From Inquilinus sp. (GTDB lineage: Bacteria > Pseudomonadota > Alphaproteobacteria > DSM-16000 > Inquilinaceae): a stretch of 7,024 nucleotides of DNA. The stretch lies in NCBI GenBank assembly GCA_013003675.1, contig JABDIP010000208.1, positions 1 through 7,024 of the forward strand. The letters are read 5' to 3'. Below, in pieces: positions 1-5,976 of the stretch. How positions within the stretch are numbered: the first letter of the stretch is position 1; each line of letters begins with the position of its first letter. The notes under the pieces are model-generated. The model saw only the letters and a program-made list of their open reading frames with translations. It did no database searches and was not told where the DNA came from. The position numbers and the translations under genes were made by a program.

Positions 1-192
1 CCTTAATAAAATGTTCCGTTGTACGAGCGGACGCGCAAGCGATCCGTTAACTCCCCAGAGAACCGGACCCTGCGGCACTAGCCTCCGCCCGCCGCAGGAC
101 CGGTACCTGAGCAGCGGCCCCCGCAACGCCCCCGCGGTGGCCGCTTTTTCGCGCCCGCATTCGACCGGCTCCCGGAAACCGCCGCCCGGCTC

Positions 193-220
193 TCGGCACG
201 GCGGATTTCTGTGCTATACG
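193..220 (+). promoter_or_regulatory. Weak sigma70-like promoter candidate for the ccm operon
   Basis: TCGGCA at 193-198 matches four of six positions of TTGACA. TATACG at 215-220 matches four of six positions of TATAAT. The spacer is 16 bases. Transcription would begin near 227 and give a leader of about 120 bases before ccmA. It is the best-spaced pair I found in the leader, but matches of this quality occur by chance and alphaproteobacterial promoters are often poorly conserved. Confidence 0.2.
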
Positions 221-232
221 GGCGGCGCACCC

Positions 233-250
233 GGCCGGCGCCCGCCGGCC
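233..250. repeat. Perfect GC-only inverted repeat in the ccmA leader
   Basis: GGCCGGCG (233-240) and CGCCGGCC (243-250) are exact reverse complements around a two-base centre; a hairpin would more realistically have 7-bp arms and a four-base loop. There is no T tract after it, so it is not a typical intrinsic terminator. If transcription starts near 227 the hairpin would lie at the extreme 5' end of the mRNA, where it could stabilise the transcript. In DNA this rich in G and C such palindromes also arise by chance. Confidence 0.4.
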
Positions 251-345
251 TCTCCGCCCGCCTTTCCTCCAGGAGCACCGGCGACCCTCGATGCCCGGTC
301 TCTGCACCCACCGCCCTGCGCCGCCCCGAGCCGATCGCGCCGACC

Positions 346-1032
346 ATGTTCGCGGGTGACGATCTGGCCTGCCTGCGCGGGCCGCGGCTGCTGTTCGCCG
401 GGCTGTCCTTCGCCCTCGAGCCGGGCGGCGCGCTGCTGCTGACCGGCCCCAACGGCAGCGGCAAGTCGAGCCTGCTGCGGTTGATGGCCGGGCTGCTGGC
501 CCCCTTCGCGGGCCGGCTCACCTGGAACGGCGAACCGGTGGCCGACGCGGTCGACGAGCACCGTGCCCGGCTCGACTATCTCGGCTATCAGGACGCGGTG
601 AAGCCGGCGCTCAGCGTCGCCGAGAACCTCGCCTTCTGGGCGGCGCTCGCCGATCCGCACGAGGCGCCGACGCGGGCACGGATCGCCCTCGACGAGATCG
701 GGCTGGCCGGCCTCGCCGACCTGCCCGGCCGCTATCTTTCCTCCGGCCAGCGGCGGCGGCTGGCGATCGCCCGGATCCTGGTCGGCGGCGCGCCGATCTG
801 GCTGCTCGACGAGCCGACCACGGCGCTCGACACCGACGGCGTCGAGCGGCTCGGCCGCGCCCTTGCCCGCCATCGCGATGGTGGCGGCATGGTCGTCGCC
901 GCGACCCATGGCGATCTGCCCCTGCCGGGCAGCCACACCCTGCGCATCGCCGACCACGCGCCGCCGGCCGATGTGCTGCTTGCCGACGCGCTGCCCGCCG
1001 GTGTGCCGCCGGGCGCCGAGGGCCGGGCGTGA
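346..1032 (+). CDS. ccmA: CcmA, heme exporter ATP-binding protein (ABC ATPase)
   Basis: This is the cytoplasmic ATPase of the CcmAB(CD) complex, whose ATP hydrolysis drives release of heme-loaded CcmE from CcmC. The 228-residue protein has a complete ABC nucleotide-binding domain: Walker A GPNGSGKS (34-41), Q-loop Gln82 (YQD), signature LSSGQ (131-135), Walker B IWLLDEP (151-157) and switch His188. Length fits the family (a little over 200), with a short C-terminal tail. The frame is open upstream to 211, but I chose the ATG at 346 because homology-like sequence (DLACLRGPRLLFAGLSFAL) begins there and upstream residues are low-complexity. No clear Shine-Dalgarno precedes it. The stop overlaps the GTG start of ccmB (GTGA). 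Family assignment is firm; the start is likely but not proven. Confidence 0.95.
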   Translation: MFAGDDLACLRGPRLLFAGLSFALEPGGALLLTGPNGSGKSSLLRLMAGLLAPFAGRLTWNGEPVADAVDEHRARLDYLGYQDAVKPALSVAENLAFWAALADPHEAPTRARIALDEIGLAGLADLPGRYLSSGQRRRLAIARILVGGAPIWLLDEPTTALDTDGVERLGRALARHRDGGGMVVAATHGDLPLPGSHTLRIADHAPPADVLLADALPAGVPPGAEGRA

Positions 1033-1694
1033 GACGCTTCGCCGCGCTGGTCCGGCGGGATTTGCGCCTGTCGTTGCGGGCCGGCACCGACGCCACCACG
1101 GCGGTGATGTTCTTCGTCGTCACCGTCGCCCTGTTCCCGCTGGCGATCGGGCCTGAGTCGACGGTGCTGGCGCGGATCGCCGCCGGCGTCATCTGGGTCG
1201 CCGCGCTGCTCGCCTCCCTGCTGTCGCTGGAGCGGCTGTTCGCCAACGACTACGAGGATGGCGGGCTGGATCTGCTGGCGCTGTCGCCCCTGCCCCTGGA
1301 AGCGGCGGCCCTGGCCAAGGTGGCGGCGCATTGGCTGGTGACCGGGGTGCCGCTGATCCTGGCGGCGCCGGTGCTGGCGCTGCTGCTCGACATGCCGGCC
1401 GGCGGGTTCGCCGTGTTGATGGCCAGCCTGGCGCTCGGCACGCCGAGCCTCAGCCTGATCGGCGCCGCCGGCGCCGCCCTGACCTTGGGGGCGCGGCGCG
1501 GCGGCGTGCTGTTGTCGCTGCTGGTGCTGCCCTTGTTCGTGCCGGTGCTGATCTTCGGTGCCGGGGCGATCGACGCCGCGCTGCACGGCGTCGCGGCGCG
1601 GCCGCATCTGCTGCTGCTCGGCGGCTTCCTCGCCGCCGCCCTGCCGCTCGCCCCGATCGCCGCCGCCGCGGCGATCCGCCAGGCCTTGTCCTGA
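1029..1694 (+). CDS. ccmB: CcmB, heme exporter membrane subunit
   Basis: CcmB is the membrane-embedded partner of CcmA in the ABC complex that frees holo-CcmE. The 221-residue length is normal for the family. About six hydrophobic segments can be seen, roughly at 24-41, 46-66, 98-120, 126-150, 158-181 and 194-216. The loop FANDYEDGGLDLLALSPLPL (71-90) after the second segment is characteristic of CcmB. The N-terminal VRRFAALVRRDLRLSLR is the usual basic cytoplasmic lead-in. The start is a GTG at 1029 overlapping the ccmA stop; GAGGG at 1018-1022, six bases upstream, supports it. The overlap suggests coupled synthesis with CcmA, as expected for subunits of one complex. Confidence 0.95.
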   Translation: MRRFAALVRRDLRLSLRAGTDATTAVMFFVVTVALFPLAIGPESTVLARIAAGVIWVAALLASLLSLERLFANDYEDGGLDLLALSPLPLEAAALAKVAAHWLVTGVPLILAAPVLALLLDMPAGGFAVLMASLALGTPSLSLIGAAGAALTLGARRGGVLLSLLVLPLFVPVLIFGAGAIDAALHGVAARPHLLLLGGFLAAALPLAPIAAAAAIRQALS

Positions 1695-1788
1695 CACGGC
1701 GGCCAACGCCGATTTGACCATCCGTGTCCGCCGGGCATTGAGCCAGGGCATGGCATTGCCGGACCGAATGGCCTATTTAACCGTCGCC
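1695..1788 (+). other. 94-base gap between ccmB and ccmC
   Basis: This is the only sizeable spacer inside the operon. It contains TTGACC (1714-1719) followed after 17 bases by ATTGAG (1737-1742), which is a poor -10, and an AT-rich TATTTAA (1774-1780) with no good partner. The heptamer GGCATTG occurs twice (1734-1740 and 1752-1758). Two in-frame ATGs (1750, 1768) could lengthen CcmC into it. I see no terminator and no confident internal promoter. Confidence 0.4.
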
Positions 1789-2508
1789 ATGCATCGCTTC
1801 GCCAACCCCGCCCGATTCCAGCGCATCGCCACGGCCATCCTGCCATGGAGCGCCGGCCTGACAGTGCTGCTGCTGGCCGCCGGGCTCTATCTCGGTCTGG
1901 TCGCCTCGCCGGCCGACTACCAGCAGGGCGACACGGTGCGGATCATGTACATCCACGTGCCGTCGGCCTGGATGGCGCTGTTCATCTACGCCAACATGGC
2001 GCTGGCCAGCGCCGTCGGCTTCGTCTGGCGGCACCCGCTGGCGGATCTGTTCTGTCGCGCCGTGGCCCCGGTCGGCGCCGGCTTCACCGCCGTCTGCCTG
2101 ATCACCGGCAGCCTGTGGGGGGAACCGATGTGGGGCACCTGGTGGGTCTGGGACGCCAGGCTGACCAGCGTCCTGATCCTGTTCTTCCTCTATCTCGGCT
2201 ACATCGCGCTGGTGAACGCCTTCGACGATCCGGTCCGCGGCCTCAAGGCCGGGGCGATCCTGGTGCTGGTCGGCGTCGTCAACCTGCCTATCATCAAGTT
2301 TTCGGTCGATTGGTGGAACACCCTGCACCAGCCTGCCTCGGTCAGCCGCCTCGGCCGGCCGGCGCTCGACCCGGCGATGCTGACGCCGCTGATGGTGATG
2401 GCGGCCGCCTTCATGGCCTATTTCGTCACCCTGGCGCTGCTGCGGACCCGGGCCGAGTTGCTCAACCGCCGCATCCAGGTGCTGCAGATGGCGCGGGGCG
2501 CGTCGTGA
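1789..2508 (+). CDS. ccmC: CcmC, heme-handling protein that loads heme onto CcmE
   Basis: CcmC is an inner-membrane protein of the heme-handling family with a periplasmic tryptophan-rich (WWD) loop; it presents heme to CcmE. The 239-residue protein shows about six membrane segments, the WWD motif WGTWWVWDARLTS (115-127), and the two conserved periplasmic histidines flanking it: His56 (MYIHVPSAW) and His180 (NTLHQPAS), matching E. coli His60 and His184. I chose the ATG at 1789 because MHRFANPARF is the usual N-terminus of alphaproteobacterial CcmC. ATGs at 1750 and 1768 are in frame and would add 13 or 7 residues; the 1768 start has a weak GGA five bases upstream (1761-1763 region). None of the three has a strong Shine-Dalgarno. 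It lies 43 bases before ccmD. Confidence 0.96.
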   Translation: MHRFANPARFQRIATAILPWSAGLTVLLLAAGLYLGLVASPADYQQGDTVRIMYIHVPSAWMALFIYANMALASAVGFVWRHPLADLFCRAVAPVGAGFTAVCLITGSLWGEPMWGTWWVWDARLTSVLILFFLYLGYIALVNAFDDPVRGLKAGAILVLVGVVNLPIIKFSVDWWNTLHQPASVSRLGRPALDPAMLTPLMVMAAAFMAYFVTLALLRTRAELLNRRIQVLQMARGAS

Positions 2509-2551
2509 CGGCGCGGAACAAACCGACCCTGTCGACGGTCAACCGGGGACG

Positions 2552-2767
2552 ATGAGCGATTTCCTCGCCATGGGCGGCTATGCCGTCTACGTCTGGAGCG
2601 CCTATGCGATCGCCGCCCTGGTGCTGGTCGTGCTGCTGGCAATGTCGCTGGGCGCGCTGAAGCGTCGCGAGGCCGCGCTGCGGCTGCTGGAAGCGGCGCG
2701 CGAGGCCCGGCCGCGCGGCGAACCGACGGGCTCCGGCTCGGCGCCGGTGCCGGAGAGCAGCCGATGA
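2552..2767 (+). CDS. ccmD: CcmD, small membrane protein of the heme-release complex
   Basis: CcmD is a short single-span inner-membrane protein that joins CcmABC and is needed for release of holo-CcmE. The 71-residue product has the conserved N-terminal MGGYAVYVWSAY (7-18), a single hydrophobic helix at about 16-35, then a basic and charged cytoplasmic tail (KRREAALRLLEAAREARPRG) likely to be helical. The tail is Pro/Gly/Ser-rich at the end. A purine-rich GGGGAC lies just upstream of the ATG. The stop overlaps the ccmE start (ATGA). Such small genes are often missed, but motif, position and size agree. Confidence 0.93.
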   Translation: MSDFLAMGGYAVYVWSAYAIAALVLVVLLAMSLGALKRREAALRLLEAAREARPRGEPTGSGSAPVPESSR

Positions 2768-3204
2768 CCCGCAAGAAGCGCCGCCTCTATCTGCTCGGCC
2801 TCAGCCTCGGCGGTCTCGCCGTCGCCGCCGCGCTGGCGCTGATCGCCTTCCAGGACAATCTGCTGTTCTTCTACAGCCCGAGCGATCTCCAGGCGAAAAC
2901 ACTGGCCCCGGAGCAGCGCTTCCGTCTCGGCGGGCTGGTCGCCGAGGAAAGCTTCGAGCATCTGTCCGACGGCATCACCGTCCGCTTCGTGGTGACCGAC
3001 CTGACGAACACGATCCCGGTGGTCTTCGCCGGCATCCTGCCCGATCTGTTTCGCGAGGGGCAGGGGGTGGTCGCCGAGGGCCGGCTGCGCGCCGACGGCG
3101 TGTTCGAGGCCAGCGACGTGCTGGCCAAGCACGACGAGACCTACATGCCGCGCGAGGTGGCGGACGCCCTGAAGCAAAGCGGCGAGTGGCGGGGCGACGA
3201 ATGA
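2764..3204 (+). CDS. ccmE: CcmE, periplasmic heme chaperone
   Basis: CcmE is a membrane-anchored periplasmic OB-fold protein that binds heme covalently through a histidine and hands it to CcmF. The 146-residue protein has a basic N-terminus (MTRKKRRLYLLG), one membrane anchor at about 8-29, and a beta-rich domain with conserved FRLGGLV (53-59) and VVFAGILPDLFREGQGVVAEG (86-106, described by its ends VVFAG and VVAEG). The heme-binding motif is HDETYMPREV, with His123 as the covalent ligand and Tyr127 as the likely axial ligand (E. coli His130 and Tyr134). The second Pro of the usual HDExYxPPEV is Arg130 here. GGAG at 2752-2755, eight bases upstream, supports the ATG. Both ends overlap neighbours by ATGA. 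Confidence 0.96.
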   Translation: MTRKKRRLYLLGLSLGGLAVAAALALIAFQDNLLFFYSPSDLQAKTLAPEQRFRLGGLVAEESFEHLSDGITVRFVVTDLTNTIPVVFAGILPDLFREGQGVVAEGRLRADGVFEASDVLAKHDETYMPREVADALKQSGEWRGDE

Positions 3205-5195
3205 TCCCGGAACTCGGCCATTTCGCGCTGATCCTCGCCTTCCTGCTGGCGGCGGTGCAGGCGATTCTGCCGCTGGTCGGCGCGCAGCGCGACGACCCGG
3301 CGCTGATGGCGCTGGGGCGGCCGGCGGCGATCGGCCAGTTCGCCATGATCGCCATCGCCTTCCTGGCCCTGATGTATGCCTTCGTGGTCTCCGACTTCAC
3401 CGTGTCGAACGTCGTCGAGAACAGCCATTCTGCCAAGCCGATGCTCTACAAGGTGGCCGGCGTGTGGGGCAACCATGAGGGCTCGATGGTGCTCTGGGTG
3501 CTGATCCTCGCCCTATTCGGCGCCCTCGTCGCGGTCTTCGGCGGCAATCTGCCGCAGCGCCTGCAGGCCAGGGCGTTGAGCGTTCAGGCGATGATCGGCG
3601 TCGGCTTCCTCGCCTTCATCCTGGCGACCTCAAACCCGTTCCTGCGCGTCGACCCGCCGCCGCTCGACGGCAACGACCTCAACCCGCTGCTGCAGGACCC
3701 CGGCCTCGCCTTCCACCCGCCCTTCCTCTATCTCGGCTATGTCGGCTTCTCGATGGCGTTCAGCTTTGCCGTCGCGGCGCTGATCGAGGGCCGTGTCGAC
3801 GCCGCCTGGGGGCGCTGGGTGCGGCCCTGGACCCTGGCCGCCTGGTGCGCCCTGACCATCGGCATCGGCCTCGGCTCCTGGTGGGCCTATTACGAGCTCG
3901 GCTGGGGCGGCTGGTGGTTCTGGGATCCGGTGGAGAACGCCAGCTTCATGCCCTGGCTGACCGGCACAGCGCTCCTGCATTCCGCCATCGTGGTGGAGAA
4001 GCGCGACGCGCTGAAGAGCTGGACCATCCTGCTGGCCATCGTCACCTTCGGCTTGAGCCTGCTCGGCACCTTCCTTGTCCGCTCCGGCGTGCTGACCTCG
4101 GTGCACGCCTTCGCCGTCGATCCGAAGCGCGGCGTCTTCATCCTGATGCTCTTGGCCCTGACCATCGGCGGTTCGCTGACGCTCTACGCCGTCCGCGCCC
4201 CGGCGCTGAAGGGCGGCGGGCTGTTCGCGCCGATCAGTCGCGAGGGCGCGCTGGTGCTGAACAATCTGCTGCTGGCGATCGCCGCGGCGACGGTGCTGAC
4301 CGGCACCCTCTATCCGCTGGCGCTAGAGGCGATGGGCGGCGGCACCGTGTCGGTCGGCCCGCCCTATTTCAACGCCGTCTTCATGCCGTTGGCGGTGCCG
4401 CTGGTCGCCGCCATGGCGATCGGCCCGATGCTGGCCTGGAAACGCGGCGACCTGCCCGGCGCGCTCGGCCGCCTCAAGGCGGCGGCCCTGCTGACGGCAA
4501 TCATCGCGCTCGGCACGCTCTATTGGCAGACCGGTGGGCCGGTGCTGGCCTTCATCGGCATCGCGCTGGCGGCCTGGGCGTTCTTCGGCGCATTGACCGA
4601 GTTCGCCGACCGCATCCGCCTGTTCCGCGCGCCGCCGGCGGAGAACTGGCGCCGCGCCCTCGGCCTGCCACGCAGCGCCTGGGGGCTGACCCTCGCCCAT
4701 GCCGGCCTCGGCCTCGCCATCGCCGGCATGGTCGGCACCTCGGCCTGGAAGAGCGAGGTGATCGAGCGGGTCGGCCCCGGCGACACGCTGGCCCTGGCCG
4801 GCTACGAACTGGTCTTCGACGGCGTCGAGCGGATCGCCGGACCGAACTACAGCGCCGAGCGCGGTAGCGTGACGGTGACGCGGAACGGCGACACCGTCAC
4901 CGTGCTGAGGCCGGAGAAACGCTGGTACCCGGTCGCCCGCATGCCGACCACCGAGGCGGCGATCCGCACTACCCTGTTGTCGGACATCTATGTCGCCCTC
5001 GGCGACGGGCCGGACCCGACCGGCGGCTGGGTCCTGCGCGCCTGGCACCACCCGCTGGTGCCGTGGCTCTGGATCGGCATCGCGATTATGGCTCTGGGCG
5101 GCACCGTCAGCCTGACCGACAGACGGCTCAGGGTCGGCGCCCCGAGGCGGGCTCGCGGCAACGCCGCCGGCGGTCATCCACAGCCGGCCGAATAG
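3201..5195 (+). CDS. ccmF: CcmF, cytochrome c heme lyase subunit
   Basis: CcmF is the large integral-membrane subunit of the heme lyase; with CcmH and CcmI it takes heme from CcmE and attaches it to apocytochrome c in the periplasm. The 664-residue length is typical. Many membrane helices are evident. The WWD domain spans about 226-251 (SWWAYYELGWGG, WWFWDPVENASF). Four expected histidines are present: His172 (FHPPF), His260 (LLHSA), His302 (VHAF) and His500 (LAHAG), corresponding to E. coli His173, His261, His303 and His491. A large periplasmic loop lies at about 517-612 before the last helix (620-637). A GTG at 3186 is in frame, but the ATG at 3201 gives the conserved start MIPELGHFAL, has GGGG at 3191-3194 and overlaps the ccmE stop. 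Confidence 0.97.
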   Translation: MIPELGHFALILAFLLAAVQAILPLVGAQRDDPALMALGRPAAIGQFAMIAIAFLALMYAFVVSDFTVSNVVENSHSAKPMLYKVAGVWGNHEGSMVLWVLILALFGALVAVFGGNLPQRLQARALSVQAMIGVGFLAFILATSNPFLRVDPPPLDGNDLNPLLQDPGLAFHPPFLYLGYVGFSMAFSFAVAALIEGRVDAAWGRWVRPWTLAAWCALTIGIGLGSWWAYYELGWGGWWFWDPVENASFMPWLTGTALLHSAIVVEKRDALKSWTILLAIVTFGLSLLGTFLVRSGVLTSVHAFAVDPKRGVFILMLLALTIGGSLTLYAVRAPALKGGGLFAPISREGALVLNNLLLAIAAATVLTGTLYPLALEAMGGGTVSVGPPYFNAVFMPLAVPLVAAMAIGPMLAWKRGDLPGALGRLKAAALLTAIIALGTLYWQTGGPVLAFIGIALAAWAFFGALTEFADRIRLFRAPPAENWRRALGLPRSAWGLTLAHAGLGLAIAGMVGTSAWKSEVIERVGPGDTLALAGYELVFDGVERIAGPNYSAERGSVTVTRNGDTVTVLRPEKRWYPVARMPTTEAAIRTTLLSDIYVALGDGPDPTGGWVLRAWHHPLVPWLWIGIAIMALGGTVSLTDRRLRVGAPRRARGNAAGGHPQPAE

Positions 5196-5210
5196 CACGC
5201 TTCAGCAGCC

Positions 5211-5446
5211 ATGACCGACGCAGTTCCCCGCCACCACAAGCCGCTGCCCAAGCGGTTTGCCGCCCGGTTGAGCGAACAGGCCTATGCCACCTTGCGCGAC
5301 CTGTCGGCCGCCACCGGGCTGGGCAACAACTACGTGCTCACGGTGCTGCTGGAGGATGCCGCGACCACCATCGACCGCGACGCCTTTCTGCGCGCCGCCG
5401 AGGCGATGAAGCGCCGCCACGCCAAGGGGGACCCGGACCGCGATGA
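5211..5446 (+). CDS. Small ribbon-helix-helix-like protein within the ccm operon; apparent one-base frameshift at its end
   Basis: I do not recognise this as a named ccm gene. Residues 14-50 resemble an RHH (CopG/Arc-type) DNA-binding fold: a basic strand (KRFAARLS, 14-21), helix A (SEQAYATLRDLSAAT), a turn GLGNN (36-40) and helix B (YVLTVLLEDA, 41-50). A charged helix follows (DRDAFLRAAEAMKRRHAKG, 55-73). The strong G/C third-position bias shows the frame is coding from 5211 to about 5441. The start is the first ATG after the ccmF stop, in the same frame, 15 bases on, with no Shine-Dalgarno, suggesting reinitiation after ccmF. No in-frame stop occurs before 6479. A -1 shift (one extra base) between about 5426 and 5443 would end it at TGA 5444-5446, overlapping the ccmG ATG. 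The end given assumes that shift. Role as a regulator is inference. Confidence 0.6.
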
Positions 5447-5976
5447 GGCGGCTGCTGTATCTGCTGCCGCTGGCGGTGTTCGGCGCGGTCGTGGCCTGGA
5501 TGGCGGTACCGCTGATCACCGGCGACGACCCGCGCGACCTGCCCTCGGCGCTGATCGACCGGCCGGCGCCGGACTTCGCGCTGCCCGGCCTGCCGCCGGC
5601 CGACGGTCTGGCCACGGCCGATCTCGGCGGCGAGGTCGTGCTGGTCAATTTCTTCGCCAGCTGGTGCGTGCCCTGCCTGGCCGAACACCCGCTGTTGACC
5701 CGGCTGGCGCGAGAGGAGGGGATCATCATCCACGCCGTCAACTACAAAGACGCGCCGGAGGCGGCGACCGGCTGGCTCGTCCGGCACGGCAATCCCTATG
5801 CCCGGATCGGCGCCGACCGCGACGGCCGTGTCGGCATCGAATGGGGCGTCTCCGGCGTGCCGGAGACCTTTGTCGTCGACCGCGACGGCCGCATCCGCAA
5901 ACGGTATACCGGCCCGCTGACGCCGGCACAGGTCGAAGCCGAGCTGTTGCCGCTGCTCCGCGAGTTGGGCCGATGA
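5443..5976 (+). CDS. ccmG: CcmG (DsbE), thiol:disulfide oxidoreductase for cytochrome c maturation
   Basis: CcmG is a membrane-anchored periplasmic thioredoxin-like reductant that keeps the cysteines of apocytochrome c (directly or through CcmH) ready for heme attachment. The 177-residue protein has an uncleaved N-terminal anchor (about 3-25), then the family opening DRPAPDFALPGLP (39-51), the redox motif WCVPC with Cys75 and Cys78, the CcmG-type VNYKDAPEAA (99-108) and the cis-proline loop SGVPETFVVD with Pro140. All catalytic parts are intact and length is normal. The ATG overlaps a TGA in the -1 frame (ATGA), the same arrangement seen at the other junctions. AAGGGGG at 5424-5430 lies 12 bases upstream and GGA at 5435-5437 five bases upstream. 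The stop overlaps ccmH (ATGA). Confidence 0.96.
   Translation: MRRLLYLLPLAVFGAVVAWMAVPLITGDDPRDLPSALIDRPAPDFALPGLPPADGLATADLGGEVVLVNFFASWCVPCLAEHPLLTRLAREEGIIIHAVNYKDAPEAATGWLVRHGNPYARIGADRDGRVGIEWGVSGVPETFVVDRDGRIRKRYTGPLTPAQVEAELLPLLRELGR

Larger units (their letters stand above)
1..345. other. Non-coding region upstream of ccmA
   Basis: I see no convincing gene here. The open frames on both strands are low-complexity Pro/Arg/Ala/Gly translations typical of chance frames in GC-rich DNA. The first 20 bases are clearly more AT-rich than the rest. The left end (CCTT at 1-4) reads AAGG on the minus strand, which could be the Shine-Dalgarno sequence of a divergent gene starting just outside the window; this is speculative. 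The stretch should carry the promoter and leader of the ccm operon. A weak promoter candidate (193-220) and a GC-rich inverted repeat (233-250) are listed separately. No tRNA or other structured RNA was recognised. Confidence 0.6.

Noticed and set aside
233..250. Intrinsic terminator
   Set aside because: The inverted repeat is not followed by a T-rich run, and it lies at the upstream end of the operon with no gene to terminate in view.
211..345. N-terminal extension of CcmA from an upstream ATG at 211
   Set aside because: The added residues are low-complexity Arg/Pro/Ala/Ser with no family similarity, and CcmA-like sequence begins at the ATG at 346.
78..957. Long minus-strand open frames over the leader and ccmA (78-521, 214-957)
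   Set aside because: They are antisense to a gene with complete ABC motifs, have compositions typical of reverse frames in GC-rich DNA and show no recognisable domain.
1714..1742. Internal promoter with TTGACC and ATTGAG, 17-base spacing
   Set aside because: The -35 is good but the -10 matches only weakly, so I kept it as a note on the spacer and did not call a promoter.
3845..4867. 340-codon plus-strand frame inside ccmF
   Set aside because: It is an out-of-frame reading of ccmF, dominated by Arg, Gly, Ala and Pro, with no membrane segments or motifs.
4323..5198. 291-codon minus-strand open frame opposite the end of ccmF
   Set aside because: It mirrors the ccmF codons, is rich in Gly/Gln/Arg/Asp as expected for an antisense shadow and has no motif; similar shadows lie opposite ccmC, ccmG and ccmI.
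5063..5446. 127-codon plus-strand frame ending exactly at the ccmG overlap TGA
   Set aside because: Its first two thirds overlap ccmF in another frame and its remainder overlaps the RHH-like gene out of frame. Only its last few codons would be used, after a shift from the RHH-like frame.
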